From positions 1,059,666 through 1,123,665 of the forward strand of contig MU001496.1 in NCBI GenBank assembly GCA_010093485.1: a DNA stretch of 64,000 nucleotides. The letters run 5' to 3'. Of the stretch, positions 1 to 9,850 are shown piece after piece. Below the pieces are notes generated by a model. It did not search any database, was not told the DNA's origin, and saw only the letters and a list, made by a program, of their open reading frames with translations. The first letter of the stretch is position 1. Every line of letters begins with the position of its first letter. Source of the stretch: Karstenula rhodostoma CBS 690.94. Taxonomy: Eukaryota; Ascomycota; Dothideomycetes; Pleosporales; Didymosphaeriaceae. A program made the translations under genes and the position numbers.

Positions 1-367
1 TTTTTTCTGCCGTTTGCGCGACCTTCAAAGGGTTTGCGGCCTTTAGTTTCGGCCGCTGGTTGGGCTTACACCCTCCCATAGGGTTCGGGTGCGTAGTGAG
101 TGCGGTAGGGATTTTCTCCTCGTAAAAGATCACAAAAAGAACCAATCACCCCAACCACGCCACGCACCCGAACCTGCCAGGAGCTGGCAGGAGGGTGTAG
201 ATCGGCTGCTAGTTGGGCTTAGATCGGCCGCAGTGGACCAACGGAGTGTCGCCATTCTCCCGCGGCTCCCGTCCACCGCGTGCAAAACACCAAACAACGC
301 TACGTACCTTTCCTATAAACCATCGCGCGCGGCCTGTGTTCCAACAGTCCACAGATTGACAATTGTG
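1..367. other. Upstream intergenic DNA with an imperfect palindrome
   Basis: No gene was found. An imperfect inverted repeat (about 68-94 against 162-198) and a direct repeat (48-67 against 202-221) lie here and are described separately. The rest is presumably 5' flank of the ceramidase gene. Confidence 0.5.
48..221. repeat. Imperfect inverted repeat with nested direct repeat
   Basis: The left arm (68-94) carries acaccctcc and ggttcgggtgcgt. The reverse complement of 162-198 carries the same two blocks, separated by tgccagctcctggca, itself a small palindrome. A near-identical 20-nt segment containing gttgggctta occurs directly at 48-67 and 202-221. It may be a decayed mobile or MITE-like element or a regulatory palindrome; the left flank lies outside the window. 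Confidence 0.55.
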
Positions 368-1574
368 ATGCGTTGGGACTATGCAGAGAGCCCTGGGCGA
401 GGCGCTTGGGGTACACCGAGCTCCAGATCGAAGTAAGCCTCGCATTCGCGCACTCCGAAATTTGCTTGGCTACATATGCTAACAGCTCTAAGCTTTTGCG
501 AAGAGGTACTACACAACTAAATATCTGGCGCAGTGTCTGTACTAATTATGGCCGAAGGACTACGTGATCACCCAATACATTGCCGAGTTTGTAAATACGC
601 TCACAAACTTAACCTACGGTACTTGTCACCTAACTGCGGGCGGCATTATCTTCTGGCAAACGTGCGGCTTACCTTTCACAGTAATCTACGGTATATACGG
701 CCTTCGTAGGGTTGGTCCTCACAAAGACGGCGGACTGTTCTCAACACTGGCATCCCCTTATTGGGGTTTGATCGGTGTCGGTGTACTTTCGGCCTGGTTC
801 CATGCCACCCTGAAATATCACAGCCAAATGGGCAAGTCAGAGTTGTGCACAATGTTTGCACTCACACATTCATCACCCGTGACTAATATCATATAGGCGA
901 TGATCTCTCCATGTTCCTCGCCGTCGGTGCTGTCCTCAATCAGCTCCAAATCTTCAACCAACCCCCGGCTACTCGTCGAACCAGAACCCTCCTCATCGTA
1001 GGCATCCTCATCCCTGTCTCCGTCTACCACTGCTGGGCAGACGAGATCTACGTGCATCAGATCACCTTCGCTGCCATGGTGCTCTTATGCGGGAGACAAA
1101 TCCGCAAGCTCATCCACGAACGCATTCCCAATGCAGAGCAGAAGAGCAGATTACTCAGCTTGACGAGTGGAGCACTAGGTAAGTTGGAGATCTTCATTTC
1201 GATTCAGTATGGGTTGAGATTAACGTGTGAGTAGCGACTGGACTCTTAGGGTACTTTCTGTGGAATATTGATGAGCACTTCTGCGAGTATGTGACGGCCT
1301 TGAAGCACACAATTGGTCTGCCGTGGGCGTTTGTTTTCGAGCTGCATGGGTAAGTCATCTTGCAAGCGCCTTGCCGACCTGTGCTAATTACAGTCTTTCA
1401 AGCTGGTGGCATATCTTCACTGGCATTGGGGCATACGTTGGCATGGCTGTCGTAGAGTATCTTGTCACAATCGAAGACGGAAAAACAGACAAGATTGAAG
1501 AAGGATTCGTATGGCCCGTCAGCGCTGTTCTGCGAAACCTTGATGCCGCTTCGTCAGGCAGGAAGACTATATAG
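368..1574 (+). CDS. Alkaline ceramidase (YPC1/YDC1/ACER family)
   Basis: A multi-pass ER/Golgi enzyme that hydrolyses (phyto)ceramide to sphingoid base and fatty acid. Exons as read: 368-432, 493-505, 558-618, 682-831, 897-1178, 1250-1349 and 1403-1574, giving about 280 aa. The joined N-terminus has the family pattern W-x-Y-x-E-S...W-G...N-F-C-E-E-D-Y...Y-I-A-E-F-x-N-T-L-T-N. Later motifs are WFHATLKYHSQMGDDLSMF-like and HGWWHIFTG, which carry the Asp and the three His that bind the active-site zinc in this family. Exon 2 is a 13-nt microexon (CTTTTGCGAAGAG) between AAG acceptors. The intron at 832-896 is GC-AG, and the 619-681 intron is a stop-free multiple of three. The last acceptor may be CAG (exon from 1394) or AAG (from 1403), both in frame. 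Family identity is firm; the microexon and acceptor choices need RNA evidence. Confidence 0.9.
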
Positions 1575-2183
1575 GCCAGTTTACTAGGCTCTGTTAGCCA
1601 CCGGAGGTTCAATCGTCTCTCACGGATGATCCGACAGTATTGGAGCGTACTGTAGATAACGTAGTCTCTTATGCATGTAGTAAGGAGATAGTGTAGACAG
1701 CGACCTAGAAGTATCTCGTAAAATGCTCATCGTCGCTTCCACATACTTCCATGATTGGGTGGAATGCCCGGACACTCGGTTCAGGGAAATCGTATTTCTT
1801 ATCTCCGCACAGCTGCCGAATCCCTGAGACGTCACCTTCCTTCTCCTCTGGCCCAGCGCACGCGCCCCCGCTCTCCTCCGTTGAATGACCTTACATCCGC
1901 GTTGCATTTGCGCCACTAACGACTGTTGACGGCTTTAGTACAGCGTTCTTCGGAGGCAGGACTGGCGCCGAAGCGGGGCTGCGCTTGAGAGCTTCCTACG
2001 TTTACGTAGTCGAACTTTACACAGGACATCCTAAGAAAACATATATAAAGCGCGCAGACGTCCATGTAGTGTATCCATTACATCCCAAGTCTACAGAGCT
2101 CTCCCACACCTACCCACCTTCAATTGCAATAATTCCCAGCTAGCTACATCGCTTCCACCACCAAACTACCAGACCACACAACC
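1575..2183. other. Intergenic: ceramidase 3' flank and reductase promoter
   Basis: No gene was supported. The last 150 bases hold a TATA box and a C/A-rich leader before the reductase ATG. Confidence 0.6.
2040..2049 (+). promoter_or_regulatory. TATA box of the aldo-keto reductase gene
   Basis: The string catatataaag lies about 140 bases upstream of the reductase ATG and is followed by a pyrimidine-rich leader. Position and sequence fit a fungal TATA element. Confidence 0.5.
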
Positions 2184-3272
2184 ATGGTCAAGTTCAACAA
2201 CAAAGAAGTCGGCCAAGTTGGCTTCGGCCTCATGGGTACATCCACACCCTCCATCAACCCAAACCTTCCTGACACGACCCAGGTCTCACATGGCGCGCCG
2301 ACCCGCCATCCCAAGAGCAAGCCTTTGCCGCGATGCGCGCCGCCGTCGCCAACGGTCTGGTCTTGTTCAACGGCGGCGAAATCTACGGCAGCCCCGAGCG
2401 CAACTCGCTGCAGCTAATCTCCGAGTACTTCACCGAATACCCCGAGGACGCGGATAAAGTCGTGCTCTCCATCAAGGGCGGGTGCATCCCGGGAACGCTC
2501 GCACAACCTGACGGCAGCCGCAAGAACGTCCAACGCAGCATCGATGAGTGCCTCAAGTGGCTGGAGGGCAAGAAGTTCCTGGATCTGTTCGAGGCCTCGA
2601 GACTAGATCCCAACGTGCCGGCCGAAGAGACTATTGGCGCGATCGCGGAGTATGTGAAGGCGGGCAAGGTGGGAGGCATCAGTCTGAGCGAGGTGAATGC
2701 GAAGACGATTCGCAAGATCCACGCGATCCACCCCGTGTCGGCGGTCGAGGTCGAGTTTTCGCTCTGGAGCACCGATATCCTCGAGAATGGCATCGCAAAG
2801 ACTTGTGGAGAGTTGGGCATTCCCATTGTTGCGTACTCGCCTCTTGGACGAGGGTTTCTGGTATGTTTTTCTCTCAAGTTTGAATTACACTACTAACATT
2901 CAATAGACTGGACAATTCCAGAAGTACGAGGATATACCCGATAACTCAATATTGAAAATGATGCCGCGCTTCCAACCAGATGTATTCGACGAGAACATCA
3001 AGCTGCTGCGCGAAGTCGAGAAGATCGCGAAGCAGAAGAATGCGTCCCCGGGTCAGGTCGCCCTTGGCTGGGTTGTTGCTCACAGTGGGAAGAATGGCTT
3101 TGGTGACATCCTGCCCATCCCGGGAGCAACCCGAGAGTCTAGGGTTAAGGAAAATGCGGCGCCGGTCAAGCTCAGCGATGAGGATATGGAAGTGATCTCG
3201 GACATACTGAAGAAGTTTCCTATTCAAGGCCACCGGTACCCTGAACAACTACGGAGACATCTCGAACAGTAA
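2184..3272 (+). CDS. Aldo-keto reductase, pyridoxal reductase (YakC/Plr1)-like
   Basis: An NADPH-dependent aldo-keto reductase; the closest recognised type is the fungal pyridoxal reductase/YakC branch (vitamin B6 salvage or general carbonyl reduction), probably cytosolic. Exons 2184-2235, 2283-2860 and 2907-3272 join to about 331 aa, a normal length for the fold. Visible features are the N-terminal GQVGFGLMGLTW strand, FNGGEIYG with the catalytic Tyr, the PLGRGFLTG turn, and the C-terminal cofactor region LPIPGATRESRVKEN. The introns are 47 and 46 nt. The gene runs convergently into the C2H2 gene with only 122 bases between stops, and an aataaa motif near 3369 lies between them. Exact substrate is not determinable from sequence. 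Confidence 0.9.
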
Positions 3273-3394
3273 CTGGACGCAGAATAGAGGTGGAAACCAT
3301 AAGAAGTAATGTCATGATTGTGTAGCCAAACAGGGTATCCTTTCCGTCGTCCGCAACTCCTAGTAGCAATAAATAAACTCGCGATTCTGACAGT

Positions 3395-4666
3395 TCATAA
3401 TGTCGGCAGTGGCTCTTCCGCCGCCTGTTCTGGCTTGTCGTCACCTCCCTCGTGGCGACGCAGCCAACCCTCCTCTCGCCACCAAGGAAGCTTTCCATCC
3501 TTGGGCTGAATTTGGAGTTTTTCCGACGGAACGACGTCTGCCTCAAGGTGTGCGAAATGATCAGGTTCGTCCAGTCCAGCTTCCGCAAGTCTGCGCTTGG
3601 CACATTCAAGCTCACCCTCCATAACATTCTCCACGAGCAGCTCCTTGGCAGCCCATTCGTCTTTGCGCTGCTTCTCAAGCAACTCGGCTTCAGCACGGAG
3701 CGCCTCTCCATCTTGGGTCGCCCAGTGCAGCTGACGCCGCAGCCGACGGAACAGCTTGTCCGCAGGTAGGGAGAGCTCTGCCGGCGTGAAAGCCACGTCT
3801 GGGGGAAATTGCACCATGGTTGCGTTGGTAACAGGGTCTTGTATGTATATTATGTTGTCGTTGGTATGATCGGTCTCGGCGGCGGGAGGAAGGGTTGCGC
3901 TGTTCGGTGGATGTGACGAAGGTGAGCCAGGCGTGGAACCTTTCTCAGCAGACCTCTTCTCCTCGCTGAGGACGAGTTTGATGCGCTGGAACTTGTTCGA
4001 CGGGTTCGACGAGTGGTGCTTAGGGACTGGATCGGAGGGTCGCAAGGCCTCTGTCTCGTGGACGGTTCGCATGTGCTTAGCAAGGGCGTCGGAACGCGTG
4101 AAGGAGCGGTCGCATTCTGTGGGGGTTAGCTAGGCTGACAGCGAAGGGCCAGATGGCGGCATACCCGGGAGCGTGCAGTAGAACGGCTTCTCCCGCGTGT
4201 GGCTGCGCATGTGCGCTCTCAGCGCGTAACCACTGGCATGCGGTATGCCTTTGCGGTTGCAGTCGCTCCACTCGCAGCTGTACTTTTTCTGCCGCGTGCC
4301 GATGTGATCCTCGTGCAGATGCTCGACCAGCCTGTCCATGTTCTCCAGGTCGCCCGCCTCGCAGCCTTCCCACTTGCACACTGTGACCTGGTCCTGGCCA
4401 AAGTCGTCTTCGGCTGACATGCCAGGATGGTGCGGCGAGGCAGGCACGGAGCCGTCTGTGTCCTCCGAGAGCTCGCCCAGGTCGTCGACGGGCAGCATGG
4501 TGGTGGGCGGATCCGACGGCGCGCGGTTCTGCAGGCGCGGCCGCTTGCTTGGGCGAGCAGCGGGCTCGTGGTCGGGCGTATGTTCGATGCTGATGCGGCG
4601 GCCTTTGACTTCATCAGGGAAGTCGTCGCTGGCGTAGTCGGAGAGGTCTGAAGCCGGCGAGTCCAT
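3395..4666 (-). CDS. C2H2 zinc-finger protein (three fingers), possibly Iec1-like
   Basis: A nuclear DNA-binding or chromatin protein of 407 aa. Exons 4666-4165 and 4116-3395 (48-nt intron, phase 1) join inside the third finger to read YCTLPECDRSFTRSDALAKH. Three C2H2 fingers occupy about residues 100-210: the first of form C-x4-C...H-x4-H, the second starting YSCEWSDC, the third containing FTRSDALAKHMRTVH. An acidic, Ser-rich N-terminus precedes them; a charged, partly helical tail rich in Glu/Lys/Arg follows. I chose the ATG starting MDSPASDLSDY rather than the Met 22 codons upstream because the acidic start fits better. The finger spacing resembles fungal INO80-complex subunit Iec1 (YY1-like), but I hold that only loosely. 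It lies tail-to-tail with the reductase gene. Confidence 0.85.
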
Positions 4667-5605
4667 TGTGGCGGCGCTGAGGGGTGTGCGAGAGGCCGAG
4701 CGGTGGATGTTGAGAAAGGGAGGAGGCAGCACTCAACGCGTTCGTTCGGTCGACAGGCGCACAGACCAGGCCGGGCGGAGGAGCTCGCAGCGATGCAGCT
4801 CCACACGCGAAACTTTTGGCCGTCTCTCCTACACTCCACAGGTGAAGACGCAACGCCCACGCCCACGCACAGTGTGTGCCTGCCCTCGCTCCACATCGTG
4901 GCAATTGAGCGCGTCTCACTTCGTGGAGTGCTTTCTCCAAACGTAAGTGGCTCCTCCTGCTCCTCGCTTTCCCTGATGAATATTTTGAGTTCTGCAATTC
5001 CAACGGCTCGCCTCACGGCAAGCTGCATGCGGAGTACTCTTTTCACTACACTTGATCTGATAGCATTGTTCGAACTACCATAGGTGTTGCCGGGTGTTCT
5101 TTCCGCTGCTGACCCTTCATCAGGTAGTCTTCGTTGTGCATGAAAATCGGCTGTCAACGCCATTAGTCCATCGCCAGCCGTTCGCTACGACCGTCGCAGC
5201 GATAGTGCGCACATATACCGAAGTAGAGAATTTGGACAGACAGCACGCATGTCCACAGATGTCTGGATTCGGCCTCTCCACATAGTACGGGGTGTGCAGT
5301 TATTGCGAGTGCACAAGGTCATCAGTCATAGAATAATTTTATTTTCGAATAGAAGCTGTTACAGTGCAGCAGCCCCAAGTCTCTAATGCTGCTATCGTCG
5401 AAGTGTTGGCTGTCGTTGCTTTGTCTAGCCCGTGTTCACTTCCGTCGCATGCCGCTTGCCCGCCAGAAGGCAGCTCTGTAGTTTGGTACCATGGCGGTCG
5501 TTCAACCCTCTCAATACTACGCCATAGTGAACAGCGCTTGGCCTGCGACCCCATGTTCTTCATCGTCGCTCTGACTGTATGCCTGGTTGAGAGCGGCCGA
5601 GCGCT
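4667..5605. other. Intergenic region upstream of the C2H2 gene
   Basis: It holds the C2H2 promoter side and the 3' flank of the 4-TM gene. ORFs here are shadows or low-quality frames, and no gene is supported. Confidence 0.5.
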
Positions 5606-6344
5606 TTACCTACCCTTCTTCTGCTCTGAATGTGCCTGCGCATTCTTGAACGGGAATCCACTCGTCCTATCAGGTTTTAGTAATGGATCGCAAGACGGAG
5701 TATTGGAGCTTGTACCTCTTGTCCGCGCCTGTCTTGCGGCTGATGCGGCCGTCGCTGCTTGCAAACAGGATGCACCACATCGCAACAGCGCAGAAGAAAC
5801 CACTGCCAATGGTACCCAATCCGAAGCTAAACACGCCCGTCTCGGTCCACATAGTGTATCCGTAGAAGGCTAGGGCCGCATGGAAGAAGGCCGTTATTGT
5901 GAGCGTGGGGAGCGCGTACGGAGCTTTGGGGTCGGCTGCTGACGTAGTGGCTCCTGCAGCGTTGTCAGCTGGATGTGAAACGTTGCATTGGGGTGCCGTT
6001 ATTACCTTCAGAGAGCCTACTCGACAGCGGCACCGAGCCCGTAAGAAGGATATTCAACGCGCCTATCGCAAGAAGGGAGAAACCTAGTTGACGGGAAAAG
6101 TAAATTTCGAGAGCTGGTTCAGACGTCAGCGGGAACCGCGAAGAAGTCTTGGTGGAGCTCATGCGTACTCGACGGCTCGCGGACTTCTGGGGAGAGAAGC
6201 GCCATTATCATGGTCGGCGAAGCAATCATCGGAGCGGCTTGCAAGGCCATCCAGGCAGCGGTTCCATACGAGTAGAAGTAGTAGACCTAGCACATGTCAG
6301 CAGTCTCGTCGTTTTCATCAGCCATTGTCATTTCTTACATCCAT
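5606..6344 (-). CDS. Small four-TM membrane protein, unknown function
   Basis: I do not recognise a named family, but the joined reading is convincing. Exons on the minus strand are 6344-6339 (only ATG GAT), 6286-6169, 6113-6006, 5953-5716 and 5666-5606, all with GT-AG borders and consistent phase, giving 176 aa. Four hydrophobic segments are visible: one in YSYGTAAWMALQAAPMIA, one in LGFSLLAIGALNILLTG, one in LTITAFFHAALAFYGYT and one in GTIGSGFFCAVAMWCILFA. The cytoplasmic-type tail is basic (RISRKTGADKR...SEQKKGR). No single frame is long, so simple ORF calling would miss it. Its 6-nt first exon depends on a gtaaga donor straight after ATGGAT. A downstream Met could start it if this exon is wrong. 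Confidence 0.75.
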
Positions 6345-6843
6345 GATTGTGCTGGTGAGAAGCTACAAGAGGTAAAGGGTCGTGTGTGCTAGGTTTGGAA
6401 GGAGATCCTGGTGGTAAGAAACGTGTCAAGGGCGCAGTGCGATTTAAAGGCGGGACGCGAGCTGTGAAAGCTACCTGCGCGGCGGTTTGAGCAAACATCT
6501 ACGTCATGCGGCCCATTTCGGCAGCAACCTTGGAACGCGCTTACGCTTTTGAGACGCGATTGGAATCAGGGCGGGGGGATCGGCTGTCAAGCTGACATCT
6601 GGAGCCTCAAAGAACATGGGCAGATGAATCTGGGGATTCCCCTGTGGCTGGAGACCTTCTTGTGGTCTCGTGGCTGTACTCAAGTGCTGTTGCGCTTCAT
6701 CGCCAAATTACCCTAATATTGCAGCATGACCCTATCCACACTAGTGACATCACAGCGCATCTTCCAGTCTTCTGCGGGTTGGAAACAGTTCATATCCACA
6801 GACCTATTAGCATTGGAAATACGCTATACCGTATTCCCGTCAG
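6345..6843. other. Intergenic region between 4-TM and EthD genes
   Basis: Nothing coding is supported here. It is the promoter side of the 4-TM gene and the 3' flank of the EthD gene. Confidence 0.5.
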
Positions 6844-7251
6844 TTACTCGGTCTGGTGCATCTCAAATTGATACGCAATCGTCTTTTCCCCATCTATGAA
6901 CTTTGCCTCATCCTCTCTCACCACTTTGGAACCCTCTCCCATCATCAACGGTGCCGCCCAAAAGTTCTCGAAATCCTCTTTGCTGGCGAACTGCAGCTCG
7001 GTCACGCAGTCGAAACCGACAGACAGGCCGCTAGCAGAGACGATCGGGGTCTTCGAATCGATAAAGCGGCGCGTATATACGAGGGGTAAAGGCACGCCTG
7101 CGGCGTTGAGTTGACGCTTCACAAGCGGAATGTGCTTGTTTTCATAGTAGTCGCGGAATTCGTCGAGGGTGGTTGAAGTTTTTTTGGCGAGAAAAGCTAT
7201 GATGCAATACCGCTGGGAGCCCGAAGGCTGATTGGGGGCTGACTGGACCAT
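6844..7251 (-). CDS. EthD-domain protein
   Basis: A single-exon 135-aa protein with the dimeric alpha+beta barrel pattern of EthD proteins. The core reads CIIAFLAKKTSTTLDEFRDY followed by YENKHIPLVKRQL near the N-terminus, and a second half with FDCVTELQFASKEDFENFW and an EDEAKFID segment. EthD proteins are small, usually cytosolic, and in fungi often accompany secondary-metabolism or aromatic-degradation enzymes; direct catalytic roles are known for only some relatives. It lies head-to-head with the acyltransferase gene across about 740 bases, with a TATA-like atatata at 7325-7331 about 75 bases upstream of this ATG. The substrate cannot be inferred. Confidence 0.85.
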   Translation of the reverse strand: MVQSAPNQPSGSQRYCIIAFLAKKTSTTLDEFRDYYENKHIPLVKRQLNAAGVPLPLVYTRRFIDSKTPIVSASGLSVGFDCVTELQFASKEDFENFWAAPLMMGEGSKVVREDEAKFIDGEKTIAYQFEMHQTE

Positions 7252-7989
7252 TGATGACGATTGAATGTCCGGAGTTGTCTTCGGTGTGGGTGAAGGTCAA
7301 GTTTTAGCCGAGGCCAGCACTTACATATATACTACATCTGTGCTCGCTAATTGCGCACATCGGTACAGGGTTGCTCATTGGATAGATCGTCCTATATTCG
7401 TCCTTGACAGTTGCTTAACATTGTGCGTGCGTTGACCAACACGTTTCTCTATCATGCCAGATACGGGTGCCTCCTCAAAATCCCGCCTTAAGCAAGTTGC
7501 GAAACAGATCGAGGCCCAGAGAACTACAGCTTGACAAAGGAACACAATGAACGTTCCTGGGTTTGCGATGCAGAGGACGCGAACCCGAGAGCAATTGCGG
7601 GTGGTGTGTTGTACCTCGCTGGTCGAATGAGCAGTTTTGTTACGGAGAACGTGTTGATGGTAGATAGGGGTTCAACCTCGCCTGTCTTGAACCGGAATGC
7701 GCTTGTAAGATCTAACTTGGGATGTGCATTGCGAGAAGCAGCCCATTGGCTAGAATCAACTCGTGTACCCACGCCCTTAGCTCGCCCTCGCCGCCCTTCT
7801 CGATATCCTCCTAACAAAATACGATGCAGGAACTCTTATATCACACTTCTTCCTAGAGAATCGTGGCCTCCCTTTACTCAGAATGAGTGGCAACAGCAAC
7901 ACCAGCTACAAAAGAATACTGGCACGACACAATACAAGCAAACCTCGGTTTCAAGTGTCATTTTGATTCTAAACTCCGTTGTCTCAGCC
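7252..7989. promoter_or_regulatory. Shared divergent promoter, EthD/acyltransferase
   Basis: The region lies between oppositely transcribed starts. A TATA-like atatata at 7325-7331 points toward the EthD gene. The acyltransferase frame stays open back to 7531, but those codons show no family resemblance and are taken as 5' leader. Confidence 0.45.
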
Positions 7990-9447
7990 ATGAAGGACTT
8001 CCATCTATCTCATTTAGACCAGACCATGCTCCGCATGTACGTTCGCCACCTACTCTTCTTCGAATTTCCGGATCCTGGCCACCTCGAAGACGCCATTCAT
8101 GCATTGCGAGCTGGCTTCGCTGCGACGATCCGCCAACTTCCGTTCCTTGCTGGTACCATCAGATTGTCAGATCCGGACACAGGCCGACTTTTCTTGCAAC
8201 ATCCCGAGTCGCTCTCTGACGAGCTCATCGATAAGATCTTTACATTTAGTTATGATCAAGCTGGGAACCCGGCCTTGGAGTACACCAAGATGGAGAAGAA
8301 TGGGTTTCCACCGCAGCCCCTATGGCGTGATGTTTTCTGCCCGAGTTTTGTCAAGAACCATCCTGGATTGGACGACGAATTCGCCGCAGGATTGATAAGC
8401 TTCAAGAAAGAACAACCAGTCCCGGTTTTCGCGGCGCAGGCGACTTTCATCCGTGGCGGACTGGTGTTGAGCATCTACGCGCATCACAGTGCACTCGATG
8501 GAACCGGACTCACGAAACTTTACAAGATGCTGAGTGACAACACCCAATCACAGAGCTTAAGATCTGTGTCGAAATCCGAAGGAGCTCAACGTGTCGACCT
8601 AGACTCGCAAAGGCGTTTATTCGACACTCTCGCTGAATTTCCTCGATCTCAGCCCGCTAAGTGCCCCGAAGTTCGTTTCCCCGGTACTCCGCGGACCGCT
8701 CCTCTCCTACGAAAAGAGCCATACAAAGTTTTAGCAAAGATATTCGTATTCCCCGCCGCGACGATATCCGACCTCGCAACCACCTTGACATCCGCAACAA
8801 ACCGCCAGATATCGAGCTTCGTCGCGCTCGTCTCTTTGCTATGGACGAACATCACCCTCGCTCGATCCGCAGCTCTCGCAGCAAAGAACATCGAAAATGT
8901 GAAACTGGGCATAGCCTTCGACCACCGGCGGAATCTCGACCACCCCTTGAAAGACGCGTACCTTGGTAACTGCGTCACTGAAATCACCGCGTCGGCCCCC
9001 GTCTCTACGATGCTCTTCAAGACACCCAACGACTCCGTCCACGGCGAGCACCTCGCCCCCGTCGCGTTGGTCATCGCAGAGAAGCTCGCTTCCGTGACCC
9101 TGGACTGGTTGAAACCCCGACTGAACCTCTTCTCCCGGACGCCGAATGCGTGGCAGCTACGCAGCGATTCCGATGCCGTCAATGGCCCGGATCTGTTCGT
9201 CACGAGCTGGATGCACATCGGGACGGACTGTCGGTGGGACATACCCGGGACGACAAGCGAGGGCCCGATCGCGATGCGCAAGCCGCAGTCTCATGTTGAG
9301 GGACTCATCCATATTCTCCCGAAGGTGAGGATCGAGAATGGGTTTCCGGCGGTGGAGGTGCTGGTTTGCTTGGAGGAGTGGGAGATGGAACGGGTGGTGC
9401 GGAGGTTGGAGGGCGAGAGGTGGGCTGTAAGAGTTATTGATGCATGA
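7990..9447 (+). CDS. BAHD-like acyltransferase (trichothecene 3-O-acetyltransferase-like)
   Basis: A CoA-dependent acyltransferase that would transfer an acyl group to a hydroxyl or amine of a small molecule; probably cytosolic. I start it at MKDFHLSHLDQTML (485 aa) because family members begin near this LSxLDQ motif, although the frame is open to 7531. The catalytic HHxxxDG motif is seen as YAHHSALDGTG (His166/Asp170). The conserved structural DFGWG of plant and fungal relatives is degenerate here, with CRWDIPGTT at the expected place before the C-terminal strand. No introns were seen. Neighbours (EthD, MFS, P450 a little further on) suggest a small-molecule tailoring role, but the acceptor is unknown. 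Confidence 0.85.
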   Translation: MKDFHLSHLDQTMLRMYVRHLLFFEFPDPGHLEDAIHALRAGFAATIRQLPFLAGTIRLSDPDTGRLFLQHPESLSDELIDKIFTFSYDQAGNPALEYTKMEKNGFPPQPLWRDVFCPSFVKNHPGLDDEFAAGLISFKKEQPVPVFAAQATFIRGGLVLSIYAHHSALDGTGLTKLYKMLSDNTQSQSLRSVSKSEGAQRVDLDSQRRLFDTLAEFPRSQPAKCPEVRFPGTPRTAPLLRKEPYKVLAKIFVFPAATISDLATTLTSATNRQISSFVALVSLLWTNITLARSAALAAKNIENVKLGIAFDHRRNLDHPLKDAYLGNCVTEITASAPVSTMLFKTPNDSVHGEHLAPVALVIAEKLASVTLDWLKPRLNLFSRTPNAWQLRSDSDAVNGPDLFVTSWMHIGTDCRWDIPGTTSEGPIAMRKPQSHVEGLIHILPKVRIENGFPAVEVLVCLEEWEMERVVRRLEGERWAVRVIDA

Positions 9448-9562
9448 GGAAGTTGGGTTTGTGTAAATATGATTGTGGAGTCAATTGTTACAGGGCGTGA
9501 GATCTGTTCAGGAGACAGATATAGCATACAACTTTACTGACTGGAAGAACTATTCATTCCCA

Positions 9563-9850
9563 TCAAAAGCCACTCCTCCCCGGATACCAAAACGCTCTAT
9601 TATCCATATTGACCCCACTCACGTTCACATCACCTCGTTGCTTCCTCTCAGGTTCTGCTGGACGCACGGGTGCATTCTTCCCCGAATCGCCCGGACAATA
9701 CTCCGGCTCGTTTAACACCCTCTTATTCCCGAATTCCGGCGGTGGCACGAACCTGGGATGGGCATGGTTGTACTTGCTTGCCGCGTGATTTGAAGTAGGA
9801 GCCTGGGAAGGTTTCTGATTGGTCTTCGAATCCTGCGAGAAGTTGTTCAT
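9563..9850 (-). CDS. Small orphan ORF, hypothetical protein
   Basis: A 95-aa single-exon frame, hydrophilic and rich in Asn, Pro and Lys, with no signal peptide or TM segment; it includes FVPPPEFGNKRVLNEPEYCPGD. A palindromic TATA-like gtatatatac lies about 120 bases upstream (9967-9976), which modestly favours a real gene. It sits tail-to-tail with the acyltransferase. I recognise no family, and it could be non-coding. Confidence 0.35.
   Translation of the reverse strand: MNNFSQDSKTNQKPSQAPTSNHAASKYNHAHPRFVPPPEFGNKRVLNEPEYCPGDSGKNAPVRPAEPERKQRGDVNVSGVNMDNRAFWYPGRSGF

Noticed and set aside
433..557. Apparent frameshift between the N-terminus and body of the ceramidase
   Set aside because: A 13-nt microexon (493-505) restores frame and conserved residues, so no frame break is needed.
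4219..5163. 314-aa minus frame across the C2H2 gene
   Set aside because: Shadow frame; the C2H2 reading is in another frame with zinc fingers.
7531..7989. Longer acyltransferase N-terminus (153 extra codons)
   Set aside because: No family resemblance; the conserved start motif lies at 7990.
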